Shown here: one piece after another, positions 43,653 through 53,070 of the stretch
Layout: each line of letters begins with the position of its first letter
Position numbering within the stretch: position 1 is the stretch's first letter
From: JAWKVD01 sp041398225
GTDB taxonomy: Bacteria; Pseudomonadota; Alphaproteobacteria; Caulobacterales; Hyphomonadaceae
NCBI GenBank assembly: GCA_041398225.1
Contig: JAWKVD010000006.1
Location: forward strand, 62,001-126,000
Direction of reading: 5' to 3'
DNA length: 64,000 nucleotides
Translations under genes and position numbers: made by a program
The notes under the pieces: generated by a model
The model's input: the letters and a program-made list of their open reading frames with translations, nothing else
Database searches by the model: none
Told to the model about the DNA's origin: nothing

Positions 43653-45653
43653 ATGTTTTCGAAAATCCTGATCGCGAATCGCGGCGAAATCGCTTGCCGG
43701 ATCATAAAGACGTGCCGCCGCCTGGGGGTGAAGACGGTCGTCGTCTATTCGGAGGCCGACCGCGGCTCGATGGCGGTCGAGATGGCGGATGAGGCCGTAT
43801 TCATCGGCGGATCGCCCGCCGCCGAAAGCTATCTCGTTCAGGACAAGATCGTGCAGGCCGTGCGCGACACAGGCGCGGAAGCGGTCCACCCGGGCTTCGG
43901 TTTTCTCTCCGAGAACCCGGGCTTTGCGCGGCGTCTCGAGAAAGAGAAGATCGTCTTCATCGGCCCCAACCCGCACGCCATCGAGGCGATGGGCGACAAG
44001 ATCACCTCCAAGAAGTTCGCGGCCGAAGCCGGCGTGAACACCGTGCCCGGACATATGGGGCTGATCGAAGATTCAGCCGAAGCGGTGAAGATCGCCGACT
44101 CGATCGGCTATCCGGTCATGATCAAGGCGTCCGCCGGCGGGGGCGGCAAGGGGATGCGGATCGCCTGGAACGCCGAAGAAGCCAAGGAGGGGTTCGACGG
44201 CGCGCGTGCGGAGGCCAAGGCCTCGTTTGGCGACGACCGCATTTTCATCGAGAAGTTCGTCGATCAGCCGCGCCACATCGAGATTCAGGTTCTGGGCGAC
44301 AAGCACGGCAACGTCGTCCATCTCAACGAGCGCGAATGCTCCATCCAGCGCCGCAACCAGAAAGTCTTCGAGGAAGCGCCGTCTCCCTTCCTTGACGAGA
44401 AGACCCGTAAGGCGATGGGTGAACAGGCGGTCGCGCTTTCCAAGGCCGTGAACTACGACAGCGCCGGCACGGTGGAGTTCATCGTGGACGGCGATCGTAA
44501 TTTCTACTTCCTGGAAATGAACACGCGCCTTCAGGTCGAGCACCCGGTCACCGAGTTGATCACCGGCTATGATCTCGTCGAGCAGATGCTGCGGGTCGCG
44601 GCCGGCGAAAAGCTGTCGATGAAGCAAAAGGATGTCGGCATCAAAGGTTGGGCGCTCGAAAGCCGGATCTATGCCGAGGACCCTTATCGCAACTTCCTGC
44701 CGTCGATCGGTCGCCTGCGCCGCATGCGTTTTCCGGCGGAGGGCGAGCTCGGCGAGGGCGAGGTTCGCATCGACACCGGCGTGCGCGAAGGCGACGAGAT
44801 CTCGATGTTCTACGACCCGATGATCGCCAAGCTCATCACCTATGGAAAGAACCGCGACGTCGCGATCGACACCCATGTGAAGGCGCTGGAGCGGCTTGAA
44901 GTCGAGGGTATTCAGGACAACTCGCCATTCCTTGCCGCTGTGCTGGGGCAAGAGCGCTTCCAGTCGGGCAAGATCACGACCGGCTACATCAAGGAAGAAT
45001 TCCCGGATGGTTTCGAGGGCGTCGCTCCGGATGACGCGACGCGCGAAATGATCGTCGGCGTGGCGGCCTATGTGCACGCGATCGATGTACGCCGCACCGA
45101 GGGTATTTCCGGACGCATCGAGCCTGCGGGCGCATTGCGCAAGGATTGGGTGGTCATCATCGACGGCGAACCGAATCCGGTCGCGGTGACGCTTCGCGAC
45201 GACGGCGCCGAGGTGCGCATCAAGGGCGCTGACGCTCCGGTGCTGCTCGCGACCGCGTGGAAGCCGGGCGACCCGATGATTACCGGCACGTTCGGTGAGG
45301 CGGAGTTCGCTCTTCAGTACGCACGTCGTGACGAGGGTTACATCTTCCGCCGCCTGGGTGTTCGAGCCCGCGTCATCGTGTGCTCGCCTTTCCAGGCGGA
45401 GCTGCACGCACGACTTCCTGAAAAGCCCAAGCCCGACACCTCCAAGCTCATCATGAGCCCGATGCCTGGGCTGGTGGTTTCCGTCGCCGTGAAGGCGGGG
45501 CAGGAAGTGAAATCCGGAGAGACCGTCTGCGTCGTCGAGGCGATGAAGATGCAGAACATCATCCGGGCGGAAGCCGACGGCGTCGTCGCCAAGGTCAATG
45601 TCGGCGCTGGCGACGCGGTGGCGGCCGACGAGGTGATGGTGGAGTTCGCCTAG
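43653..45653 (+). CDS. pccA: Propionyl-CoA-type carboxylase alpha subunit (biotin carboxylase/BCCP)
   Basis: The product has 666 residues. The biotin carboxylase domain (about 1-445) has FSKILIANRGEIACRI, the glycine-rich loop IKASAGGGGKGMRI, the HIEIQVLGDKHGN stretch and FLEMNTRLQVEHPVTE. The BT domain follows, and the C-terminal biotinyl domain has EAMKMQN with K632, 35 residues from the end. It carboxylates biotin with bicarbonate and ATP for the PccB subunit at 38427. The class (propionyl rather than methylcrotonyl) is inferred from the pairing; another alpha subunit of MCC type is at 62350. Confidence 0.93.
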   Translation: MFSKILIANRGEIACRIIKTCRRLGVKTVVVYSEADRGSMAVEMADEAVFIGGSPAAESYLVQDKIVQAVRDTGAEAVHPGFGFLSENPGFARRLEKEKIVFIGPNPHAIEAMGDKITSKKFAAEAGVNTVPGHMGLIEDSAEAVKIADSIGYPVMIKASAGGGGKGMRIAWNAEEAKEGFDGARAEAKASFGDDRIFIEKFVDQPRHIEIQVLGDKHGNVVHLNERECSIQRRNQKVFEEAPSPFLDEKTRKAMGEQAVALSKAVNYDSAGTVEFIVDGDRNFYFLEMNTRLQVEHPVTELITGYDLVEQMLRVAAGEKLSMKQKDVGIKGWALESRIYAEDPYRNFLPSIGRLRRMRFPAEGELGEGEVRIDTGVREGDEISMFYDPMIAKLITYGKNRDVAIDTHVKALERLEVEGIQDNSPFLAAVLGQERFQSGKITTGYIKEEFPDGFEGVAPDDATREMIVGVAAYVHAIDVRRTEGISGRIEPAGALRKDWVVIIDGEPNPVAVTLRDDGAEVRIKGADAPVLLATAWKPGDPMITGTFGEAEFALQYARRDEGYIFRRLGVRARVIVCSPFQAELHARLPEKPKPDTSKLIMSPMPGLVVSVAVKAGQEVKSGETVCVVEAMKMQNIIRAEADGVVAKVNVGAGDAVAADEVMVEFA

Positions 45654-45804
45654 ACCGGCGGGACCGCAAACGTCCGTCCGGGAACGATCTCGGTAAAGCC
45701 GTGCGATCCTGCGACAGCGGGCGTCCAGTTCACCTGAAGGAGAAACTTGCCGCATGTTGCGGCTTGCTCCACCATGTCTGTGACCGACAGGGGGAGGATC
45801 AGGC

Positions 45805-46296
45805 ATGAAGCGTGTAGCGATGGCGGTGCTGATCGCTGGGCATTTGGCTTTGGGCGCGGCGCCGTCTGCGTCTGCTCAGGTCGATACGGCGCTGACCGAC
45901 CGATTGTCGAACATAGCCGTCGCTTGCAGCAACGCATTCAGCGACAAGACGCAGACGCCGCAGATGATCGCGGCTACGTGCACGAAGGTGCTCGCGGACA
46001 TGGACACGGAATGGGGCAAGCAGGCCACGGTAAATCAACACGAGACCAACATCCGCCTGTTCTACCAAGGGATGGTCTATTCGATCATCGGCGCCCAATA
46101 CACCAAGATTGACGGCTCGCGGACTCAGCGCGTTTGCGACTGCGTCGAGCGGCAATGGTCGGCGTTCGCCAAGCTCGATCTTGCCGCTTCTCCCAAATAT
46201 GAGAGTCAGTTCCAAAAGGTGCGGGACGGCGCCCGAACAACTGTCAGGTTCTGCCGCTCGGAGCGGGGCGCGCCCACCGGGGCGACGCCGCTCTAG
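45805..46296 (+). CDS. Secreted cysteine-containing protein, function unknown
   Basis: The product has 163 residues with a Sec signal peptide ending near SASAQ. The mature domain is helical with five cysteines (VACSN, ATCTK, VCDC, FCRS), probably forming disulfides. A helix segment with LFYQGMVYSIIGAQY resembles tetratricopeptide-like packing, but no repeat is certain. It stands alone between pccA and the metallo-hydrolase gene. Confidence 0.65.
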   Translation: MKRVAMAVLIAGHLALGAAPSASAQVDTALTDRLSNIAVACSNAFSDKTQTPQMIAATCTKVLADMDTEWGKQATVNQHETNIRLFYQGMVYSIIGAQYTKIDGSRTQRVCDCVERQWSAFAKLDLAASPKYESQFQKVRDGARTTVRFCRSERGAPTGATPL

Positions 46297-46410
46297 GCGT
46301 CGCTTCCGCCATAGCCAAGGCGATTGCATCGGCGATGCGAGCCGATATGTTACCGGGCAGTATAAAGGGTGCGAATCTGGCGGCATGGCCGACCAGCAGG
46401 AGAGCCGGGA

Positions 46411-47535
46411 ATGTTCGGGTCGTCTGGTCCAGCCAAGTTGCGCGCGATCTGCTTGGCCGCGAGTTGCATTGCGTTAGCTGCTTGCGCAACGCCGCAGGAC
46501 GTCGGCGTCCAACCGTCTGCTCCTCCCGAAACGGCGGCGGCGTTTCTGCCGCCTGTTCCGGGCGGCCCCGCGATGGAGGAGGTGTTCGACGGGCAAGCGC
46601 TTCGCGTCATTCTTTGCGGCACTTCTTCGCCGCTCCCTGATCCGAACCGCGCCAAGTCGTGCACGATGATCGTTGCGGGCGACAAGGCGTACGTCGTCGA
46701 CACGGGCTCAGAGTCGTGGGAGCAGCTGGCTCGCATGCAGGTTCCCGGCGCCAGGATCGCGGCCATTTTTCTTACGCACTATCACTCGGACCATATCGGC
46801 GATCTTGGCGAGTTCCGTATGCAAACCATGGTGGCGGGCCGCACACAGCCGTTGCCGGTCTACGGACCGCCGGGCGTGAAGGCGGTCGTCGGCGGCTTCA
46901 ATCAGGCCTACGCCAAGGATGCGGAACACCGCCTTGCGCACCATGGTCCGGAGGTCATTGATCTGCCCGACGCCGGTATGGAGCCGCATGAATTCGGTAC
47001 CGCGTTCAACGGCGACCACACCGGACAGGAAGTGATATTCGACGATGGCGAGTTGAAGGTCACCGCCTTCGAGGTCGATCACGATCCGGTCGTGCCCGCC
47101 GTGGGCTATCGGTTCGACTGGAAAGGGCGGTCGGTTGTGCTGTCCGGCGACACCGGCCTTGTCGACAACCTCACAGGGAATGCGAGCGGCGCGGATGTTC
47201 TGGTTGCGGAGTCGCTGGCGGACAATCTGATCGGTCTCGGCGCGAGGCAGGCGATCGCGCAGGGAAATCCGCGGATCGCAAAGATCCTGGCCGACATCCC
47301 CGATTATCACATGACGCCGGTGCAGGCGGCGACCGTTGCCAACCAGGCGGGCGTGAAGCTTCTGGTCTACTCTCATCACACGCCGAGCGTTCAGGTTGGC
47401 TTGCCGCTCTATTTCGCTGGGGTGAATGCGGTTCGCCCGCAGGAGCAATGGGTATCCGGTTATGACGGTCTGCGCATAGATCTTCCGGTCGGAAGCGCCG
47501 ACGTGATCCAGTCCAGCCTGCTGCCTAAACCGTAG
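46411..47535 (+). CDS. Metallo-beta-lactamase fold hydrolase, exported
   Basis: The product has 374 residues from the ATG at 46411, with GGAGAG upstream. The N-terminus has a lipobox-like ALAAC, suggesting export and lipid anchoring. The fold's metal motif is FLTHYHSDHIGDL, with SGDTG and a later SHHT supplying further ligands. The insert and length resemble the RNase Z/arylsulfatase-like hydrolase group. The substrate is unknown. It overlaps the convergent lipB gene by 11 bp. Confidence 0.9.
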   Translation: MFGSSGPAKLRAICLAASCIALAACATPQDVGVQPSAPPETAAAFLPPVPGGPAMEEVFDGQALRVILCGTSSPLPDPNRAKSCTMIVAGDKAYVVDTGSESWEQLARMQVPGARIAAIFLTHYHSDHIGDLGEFRMQTMVAGRTQPLPVYGPPGVKAVVGGFNQAYAKDAEHRLAHHGPEVIDLPDAGMEPHEFGTAFNGDHTGQEVIFDDGELKVTAFEVDHDPVVPAVGYRFDWKGRSVVLSGDTGLVDNLTGNASGADVLVAESLADNLIGLGARQAIAQGNPRIAKILADIPDYHMTPVQAATVANQAGVKLLVYSHHTPSVQVGLPLYFAGVNAVRPQEQWVSGYDGLRIDLPVGSADVIQSSLLPKP

Positions 47536-48208
47536 GGGGCTCGACGCCCGAAACCGGTCCGAAACGCTTTTCAAAATTGCGCTTGAGCGCCACGTCGACC
47601 TCCGGCAGCGACACAAGTTGTCCGAGCGCCTCGAGGCTGGTCACGCCAAGCCCGTCCTGCGAGATGCCGCAGGGCGTGATCCCCTCGAAATGGTCGAGGT
47701 CGGGGTCGACGTTCAGGCTGATCCCGTGGAACGACACCCATTTGCGCAGCCGCACGCCGATGGCGGCGATCTTGTCCTCCCGCACCATCCCTGCGGACCG
47801 TTCCTCCGGGCGCGTGCGATCCACCCACACGCCGACGCGGCCGGAGCGGCGCTCGCCCTTGATGTTGAAATCGGCCAGCGTGTCGATGATCCATCCTTCC
47901 AGATTGCACACGAAATCGCGCACATCCCGGCCGCGCGTTGCAAGGTCCAGCATCACATACGCCACCCGCTGGCCGGGGCCATGATAGGTGAACTGCCCGC
48001 CGCGAGCCGAATCGAACACAGGGAAGCGTTCAGGGTCCTTCAGGTCGTCAGGTCGGGCGCTCGCGCCCCGGGTGTAGAGCGGGGGGTGCTCCAGCAGCCA
48101 CACCAGCTCGTTCGCCGAACCCTCGCGGATTCGCGCCGCGCGATCCTCCATGACCGCGACGGCAGCGGGATAATCCACGAGATTTGAGGAAACGGCCCAG
48201 TCGGTCAC
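47525..48208 (-). CDS. lipB: Lipoyl(octanoyl) transferase LipB
   Basis: LipB moves octanoate from acyl carrier protein to the lipoyl domains of 2-oxoacid dehydrogenases and the glycine cleavage H protein. The 227-residue protein has LEHPPLYTRGASARPDDL, RGGQFTYHGPGQRVAYVMLDL, KIAAIGVRLRKWVSFHGISLNV (catalytic lysine) and GITPCGI (nucleophilic cysteine). The size is normal. It ends inside the last codons of the convergent metallo-hydrolase gene. Confidence 0.97.
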   Translation of the reverse strand: MTDWAVSSNLVDYPAAVAVMEDRAARIREGSANELVWLLEHPPLYTRGASARPDDLKDPERFPVFDSARGGQFTYHGPGQRVAYVMLDLATRGRDVRDFVCNLEGWIIDTLADFNIKGERRSGRVGVWVDRTRPEERSAGMVREDKIAAIGVRLRKWVSFHGISLNVDPDLDHFEGITPCGISQDGLGVTSLEALGQLVSLPEVDVALKRNFEKRFGPVSGVEPPTV

Positions 48209-48335
48209 ATGGCGTCTCCGGCCGGATCGTTAACGCTCGGGCAATACTGCGAATTCAACAGTGGCCTCCTGTACAGGGGGCGTCCGACTCGGGGTTCCGG
48301 GCCGCGCCGCCTAGGCGTCATGTCGGAGCGTTTGC

Positions 48336-48590
48336 GTGTCTTCGCAACTCGGAGCGGTCAAGGTCGAGATTACGGTCCTGCTGGGCCGGTCTGTGATTCC
48401 CATGCAGAATCTGCTGCGCATGGGCCGCGGCGCGGTGATCCAGCTCGACACCCAGGAAGACGACGAGGTCTGGATCCTCGCCAACAACCACCCCATCGCC
48501 AAGGGCGAGCTGGTGGTCGAGGGCGACCGCATCTCGGTCAACATCACCCGCGCCGCGCCGGTTCAGGACTATCTGGCCATGGCGCAGTAG
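48336..48590 (+). CDS. FliN/SpoA-domain flagellar motor switch-like protein
   Basis: The product has 84 residues from a GTG with GGAG 7 nt upstream. It consists of one SpoA (surface presentation of antigens) domain: VKVEITVLLGRSVIPMQNLLRMGRGAVIQLD, then EVWILANNHPIAKGELVVEGDRISVNIT, the FliN pattern. FliN forms the C ring of the flagellar motor. E. coli FliN has about 137 residues, so only the core is left here. No other flagellar gene is in the window, which is unusual; it could be a stand-alone FliN or a SpoA adaptor. Confidence 0.87.
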   Translation: MSSQLGAVKVEITVLLGRSVIPMQNLLRMGRGAVIQLDTQEDDEVWILANNHPIAKGELVVEGDRISVNITRAAPVQDYLAMAQ

Positions 48591-48733
48591 CTCCCGGCCG
48601 GTTTCGGCGGGGCCAACGGCCGGGTTTTGGGGCGATTTGGCCCTTTCGCCTTGAAATTCCTTGTGCAGGATTTCCGGAATCCCGCCCTTCACAAACAGGT
48701 CGCACGTTGTATATGTCCCGCCTTGCCCGGCGT

Positions 48734-48818
48734 GCGGTCGTGGCGGAATTGGTAGACGCACTACCTTGAGGTGGTAGCGGGGCAACCCGTGGAAGTTCGA
48801 GTCTTCTCGACCGCACCA
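48734..48818 (+). tRNA. tRNA-Leu (GAG)
   Basis: The sequence folds as a tRNA with acceptor arms GCGGTCG/CGACCGC, a D arm including AATTGGTAGACGC, an anticodon stem CTACC/GGTAG with loop TTGAGGT (anticodon GAG), a long variable arm typical of leucine tRNAs, and a T arm GTTCGAGTC. The CCA end is encoded (48816-48818). It lies between the FliN-like gene and mgtE on the same strand. Confidence 0.97.
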
Positions 48819-48875
48819 GCAAACTAGAGGTTGAACCGGCCGAAAGGACGCCGATCGCACCAGGAGGGAGTCGCC

Positions 48876-50321
48876 ATGAATGACATCCCCGAGAGCGACC
48901 GCCCGGAATCCGAAAACCAGGACGCCGAGAACCGTGAGGCTGAAGCCCTCCACGAGGAGGAGCCGGTCGAATCCCCCGGCGTGATTTCGCAGGCCTTTCT
49001 CGCGCGGTTTATCGGCGCGATCGGCGACGGCGATCGGCACTATCTGCGCCGCACGATCACCGAGATGCACCCGGCCGACGCGGCCGACGTTCTGGAAAGT
49101 CTGCCCGAAGACGCCCTTATAAAGGCGGTCCATCTGCTCGACCGGGACCTTCCGGCCGAGACCATCACCGAACTCAACGACGACGTTCGCTGGACGGTGT
49201 TGGAGGAGTTGTCGGACGCGGCGATCGCCGCGATGACCGAGAACCTCGACTCGGACGACGCCAGCTTCATTCTCAACGACCTCGACGAGGAGCGCCGCAC
49301 CCGCATCCTGTCGCGAGTTCCCGCGTCAGACCGCGCCGCGATCGAGACGTCGCTTTCGTTCGACGAAGAGTCCGCCGGCCGACTCATGCAGCGCGACTTC
49401 GTCGCCGCGCCGGTGTTCTGGACGGTCGGCCAGACCATCGATCACATGCGCTCGGTGGATGAAGACGATCTGCCGGAGACCTTCTTCGAGATCTACACCG
49501 TCGATCCGGCCTTCCGGCTGCAGGGCAGCGTGTCGTTGTCGACCCTCCTGCGGAGCGCGCGCGAGACGCCGCTTGAGCAGATCATGAAGGAGATCAATGT
49601 CCGCGTCCGTCCGGAGATGGACCAGGAAGAGGTCGCCTACATCTTCCAGCAGTACAACCTCGCATCCGCCCCGGTGGTCGACGAGGCCGGACGTCTCACC
49701 GGCATGATCACCATCGACGACATGGTCGACGTTATCCAGGAAGAGAACCGGGAAGACATCCTTGCTATGTCGGGCGTTTCCGAGGCCGGCGTTAACCAGA
49801 GCGTGGTTTCGGCCGTGCGCGCCCGCGTGCCATGGCTGGCGGTCAATCTTGGCACGGCGTTCTGCGGCGCGCTTGTGATTTCGGTGTTTCAGGGGGCGAT
49901 TCAGGAATTGGTGGCGCTGGCGATCCTGATGCCGGTCGTCGCGGGCCTGTCCGGCAATGCGGGATCGCAGGCTATGGCCGTTGCGGTCCGTTCGATCGCG
50001 GAACGTGACCTCGAGGGTCCGCTGGTCGCCCGCGCGGTTCGGCGGGAGGCGCTGACGGCGCTGGCCAACGGCCTGATTATCGCCTCTCTGACGGCGCTTG
50101 TGGCCTGGCTTTGGTTTCACAATCCCGGATTGGCCCTGGTCGCCGGGGCCGCGATGATCTTCAACTTCACCTGGGCGGGTCTAATCGGCATTCTGGCGCC
50201 GCTCATTCTCAAGCGCCTCAAACTCGACCCGGCCGTTGCGTCATCGGTCTTCGTGCTGACCTCAATCGACCTGATGGGCTTCTTCCTGTTCTTCGGTCTG
50301 GCCACAATATTCCTTCTTTGA
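48876..50321 (+). CDS. mgtE: Magnesium transporter MgtE
   Basis: The product has 481 residues from the ATG at 48876, which follows AGGAGGGAG. MgtE is a Mg2+ channel: the N-terminal domain (helical repeats with EMHPADAADVLESLPED), two CBS-like domains that sense Mg2+ (MKEINVRVRPEMDQEEVAYIFQQYN), and five C-terminal membrane helices with the signature MPVVAGLSGNAGSQAMAVAVRSIAERD. No M-box riboswitch is visible: the upstream tRNA ends 58 bp before the ATG. Confidence 0.96.
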   Translation: MNDIPESDRPESENQDAENREAEALHEEEPVESPGVISQAFLARFIGAIGDGDRHYLRRTITEMHPADAADVLESLPEDALIKAVHLLDRDLPAETITELNDDVRWTVLEELSDAAIAAMTENLDSDDASFILNDLDEERRTRILSRVPASDRAAIETSLSFDEESAGRLMQRDFVAAPVFWTVGQTIDHMRSVDEDDLPETFFEIYTVDPAFRLQGSVSLSTLLRSARETPLEQIMKEINVRVRPEMDQEEVAYIFQQYNLASAPVVDEAGRLTGMITIDDMVDVIQEENREDILAMSGVSEAGVNQSVVSAVRARVPWLAVNLGTAFCGALVISVFQGAIQELVALAILMPVVAGLSGNAGSQAMAVAVRSIAERDLEGPLVARAVRREALTALANGLIIASLTALVAWLWFHNPGLALVAGAAMIFNFTWAGLIGILAPLILKRLKLDPAVASSVFVLTSIDLMGFFLFFGLATIFLL

Positions 50322-50390
50322 CGACACTGGCGCTTCGTTTGCACCGGGGAGGCGAACGTAGATCAGGATGTGTCAGTTCGAGCCAGATAA

Positions 50391-51818
50391 ATGACGTCAC
50401 GCCTGCGCACCTCACGCGCCGGCCTCGACCTCGTTAAGAGTTTCGAGGGGTTCCGGGAAACGTCTGTCCGCCTTCCTGACGGTCGGTGGACGGTGGGGTA
50501 CGGTCATGTCCGCACCGCCCGCGAAGGCCTCACGATCTCGGAAAAGGACGCCGAAGACCTTCTGGTCTTCGATCTCAAGCCCGCCGAGGAAGCGATCCGG
50601 ACCCAGGTGCTGGCCCCCCTTAACCAGAACCAGTTCGACGCGCTTGTCTCGCTTGTGTTCAACATCTCGCCGGGACAGTTCAAGGACTCGGCGATCCTTC
50701 GCTACCTCAACTCTGGTGACTACCTCGCTGCGGCGCTCGGCTTTGACGCCTGGCGCAAGGCGCGGATCAACGGGCAGGTGATGATTGTCGACGCGCTCAT
50801 CCGGCGGCGCGCCGCGGAGAAGGCGCTGTTCCTCGAACACCCGGACGGCCGCCCGGTCGTGCCGACTCCCATGGTTACGCCAGAACTCGACGTGACGGGC
50901 GTCGGTCAGCTCGCCGTGGAAAGTCGCGGCGCCGCGACGACGTCAAGCGTGGGATCCGTCCCGGAAGCGCATCGGCCCCGCCCGGACGAGCCCGATATCG
51001 CTCAGGCGATCTCGGAGATGGCCGCGTCGCAATCGCCTCCGGTGCTTCGTAAACCGCAGTTTCCCGGCGCTACGGCTGTTGAGCAGCCGTCTACGCGTCC
51101 GGATAAGGCGCCTGAGAAAGACGGCCGCAGCAACGAACCCAACGTGTTGGAGGAAGCTTCGCGCATCGCCTCCGAGCGCATCGCGAAGATCCTGTCGCGC
51201 GCCGACGCCCCCATCGCGCCGATGACGCCGCCCGAGCCGTCCAACTCGAACCAGGTCGAGGCTTCGTCGAGGCCGGAGCCTCGTAGCGAGCCGTCAGATA
51301 CCCCGCCCGGTCCCGCCAAATCGCGCACCGTCGCAGCCGCCGTGCGTCCGGCGGCGCGCGTTGCGACGATCCCCGATGAACTGCCGGATTTCGACGCGCC
51401 CCGGCCGTTGCGGACGCGGCCGGAGGAACCTGCGTCGTCCCCCGGACAGCCCCTGGCGCGAGCCCCCGAGGCGGCCGACCAGGATGCAGATCGCAAGGTC
51501 CTGATCGACGACACCGAAGTGTTCGACCCCGGCCGGGCGCCGGAAGACATTTTCGCGGAAGCTGTGCGCAACGAGGCGATCGTCAACGGCCGCGCCACGC
51601 GCGGAGAGGTGCTGGTGCGTCTCGCGCCATGGATCGCGATCTTCTTGATTTCGGCTCCGTTGTTTGGCGTCGGCCTGTTCGAGTTGCTGGGCGCCGGCGG
51701 CAGCAAAATGGCCCCGGTTCTGGTCGTTGTGTTTGGTCTGCTGCTTGCGGCCAGCGTGTACTTCCTGGCGACGCGGCGTCACGCCGGGCCCGGCGGATCG
51801 CCCGAACCGGGAATCTGA
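50391..51818 (+). CDS. GH24-like lysozyme domain with disordered linker and C-terminal membrane helices
   Basis: The product has 475 residues. Residues about 5-145 are a phage-lysozyme-like (GH24) domain: LDLVKSFEGFRETSVRLPDGRWTVGYGH, then LNQNQFDALVSLVFNISPG. The catalytic glutamate of the family (FEGF) is present, but the position of the catalytic aspartate is leucine, with an aspartate two residues later. A long Pro/Ser-rich disordered region (about 160-390) leads to two hydrophobic C-terminal segments. It looks like a membrane-tethered cell-wall enzyme, not a prophage gene, because no phage neighbours occur. Confidence 0.85.
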   Translation: MTSRLRTSRAGLDLVKSFEGFRETSVRLPDGRWTVGYGHVRTAREGLTISEKDAEDLLVFDLKPAEEAIRTQVLAPLNQNQFDALVSLVFNISPGQFKDSAILRYLNSGDYLAAALGFDAWRKARINGQVMIVDALIRRRAAEKALFLEHPDGRPVVPTPMVTPELDVTGVGQLAVESRGAATTSSVGSVPEAHRPRPDEPDIAQAISEMAASQSPPVLRKPQFPGATAVEQPSTRPDKAPEKDGRSNEPNVLEEASRIASERIAKILSRADAPIAPMTPPEPSNSNQVEASSRPEPRSEPSDTPPGPAKSRTVAAAVRPAARVATIPDELPDFDAPRPLRTRPEEPASSPGQPLARAPEAADQDADRKVLIDDTEVFDPGRAPEDIFAEAVRNEAIVNGRATRGEVLVRLAPWIAIFLISAPLFGVGLFELLGAGGSKMAPVLVVVFGLLLAASVYFLATRRHAGPGGSPEPGI

Positions 51819-51873
51819 AGCCTCCGGAAGACGGGGGCGCCCATCCGGAAATTTGTGCGCTATAGAGCGCCCC

Positions 51874-53046
51874 ATGCTTCCTAACGCTCCTCAACGATTC
51901 GACTTCGGCCTCGGCGAAACCGCGGACATGATCCGCGACAGCGTGGAGGCCTTCGCGCAGAAAGAGCTTGCTCCGAGAGCGGCCCAGATCGACCGCGACG
52001 ACGCGTTCCCGCGCGATCTTTGGCCCAAGCTCGGCGAGATGGGCCTGCTCGGCATCACTGTCGAAGAAGAGTGGGGCGGCTCCGGCCTCGGCTATCTCGA
52101 ACACGTCGTGGCCATGGAGGAGATCAGTCGCGCGTCCGCTTCGGTGGGGCTCTCCTACGGCGCCCACTCCAACCTGTGCGTCAACCAGCTTCGGCGCTGG
52201 GGCAATGACGATCAGAAGAAGCGCTACCTGTCCAAGCTTATCTCAGGTGAGCATCTCGGCGCGTTGGCGATGTCTGAACCGGGCGCCGGTTCAGACGTTG
52301 TGTCCATGAAGCTGAAGGCCGAGAAAAAGGGTGACCGCTACATCCTCAACGGCTCGAAGATGTGGATCACGAACGGTCCCACGGCCGACACGCTGATCGT
52401 CTACGCGAAGACAGATCCGACGGCGAACGCGAAGGGCATCACGGCTTTCCTGATCGAAAAAGGCTTCAAGGGTTTCTCCATCGCGCAGAAGCTCGACAAG
52501 CTGGGTATGCGTGGGTCCGACACGGGCGAACTCGTGTTCCAGGACTGCGAGGTCCCCGAAGAAAACGTGCTCGGTCAGCTCAATGGCGGCGTGAAGGTGC
52601 TGATGTCCGGGCTCGACTATGAGCGGACGGTGCTTTCGGCGGGCCCGACCGGCATCGCGCAGGCCTGCCTGGACGTGGTGATGCCCTACGTCCATGAGCG
52701 CCGGCAGTTCGGCCAGCCCATCGGGGCTTTCCAGCTCGTGCAAGGCAAGCTGGCCGACATGTATGTCCGCACGAATTCGGCCAAAGCCTATGTCTACGCC
52801 GTCGCGCAGGCGTGCGACCGCGGGCAAACCACGCGCCGTGACGCCGCCGGCGCGATCCTCTACGCGGCGGAGACGGCGACGCAGGTGGCGCTCGATGCAA
52901 TCCAGCTTCTTGGCGGCAACGGCTATATCAACGACTACCCGACGGGCCGCCTGCTGCGCGATGCGAAGCTCTACGAGATCGGCGCTGGAACCAGCGAGAT
53001 CCGCCGCTGGTTGATCGGTCGGGAGTTGTTCGAGGACGGCGTCTAA
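51874..53046 (+). CDS. ivd: Isovaleryl-CoA dehydrogenase
   Basis: The product has 390 residues. It oxidises isovaleryl-CoA to 3-methylcrotonyl-CoA, the first acyl-CoA step of leucine degradation. Signatures are LGITVEEEWGGSGLGYLEHVVAMEEISRAS, LAMSEPGAGSDVVSMKLKAEK, YILNGSKMWITNGP, and the catalytic glutamate in GLDYERTVLSAGPTG, which in this enzyme sits in that helix, then LGGNGYINDYPTGRLLRDAKLYEIGAGTSEIRR. The other steps (mccB, liuC, mccA) lie 5 to 12 kb downstream on the same strand. Confidence 0.95.
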   Translation: MLPNAPQRFDFGLGETADMIRDSVEAFAQKELAPRAAQIDRDDAFPRDLWPKLGEMGLLGITVEEEWGGSGLGYLEHVVAMEEISRASASVGLSYGAHSNLCVNQLRRWGNDDQKKRYLSKLISGEHLGALAMSEPGAGSDVVSMKLKAEKKGDRYILNGSKMWITNGPTADTLIVYAKTDPTANAKGITAFLIEKGFKGFSIAQKLDKLGMRGSDTGELVFQDCEVPEENVLGQLNGGVKVLMSGLDYERTVLSAGPTGIAQACLDVVMPYVHERRQFGQPIGAFQLVQGKLADMYVRTNSAKAYVYAVAQACDRGQTTRRDAAGAILYAAETATQVALDAIQLLGGNGYINDYPTGRLLRDAKLYEIGAGTSEIRRWLIGRELFEDGV

Positions 53047-53070
53047 CGCAGCCGTCGCTGGCCGAAGGCG

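Noticed and set aside
48819..48875. Mg2+-sensing M-box riboswitch before mgtE
   Set aside because: Only 57 bp separate the tRNA from the mgtE start, too short for an M-box; no such fold is seen.
50391..51818. Prophage remnant because of a phage-type lysozyme
   Set aside because: No holin, structural or integrase genes nearby; the C-terminal membrane helices and long linker point to a chromosomal cell-wall protein.
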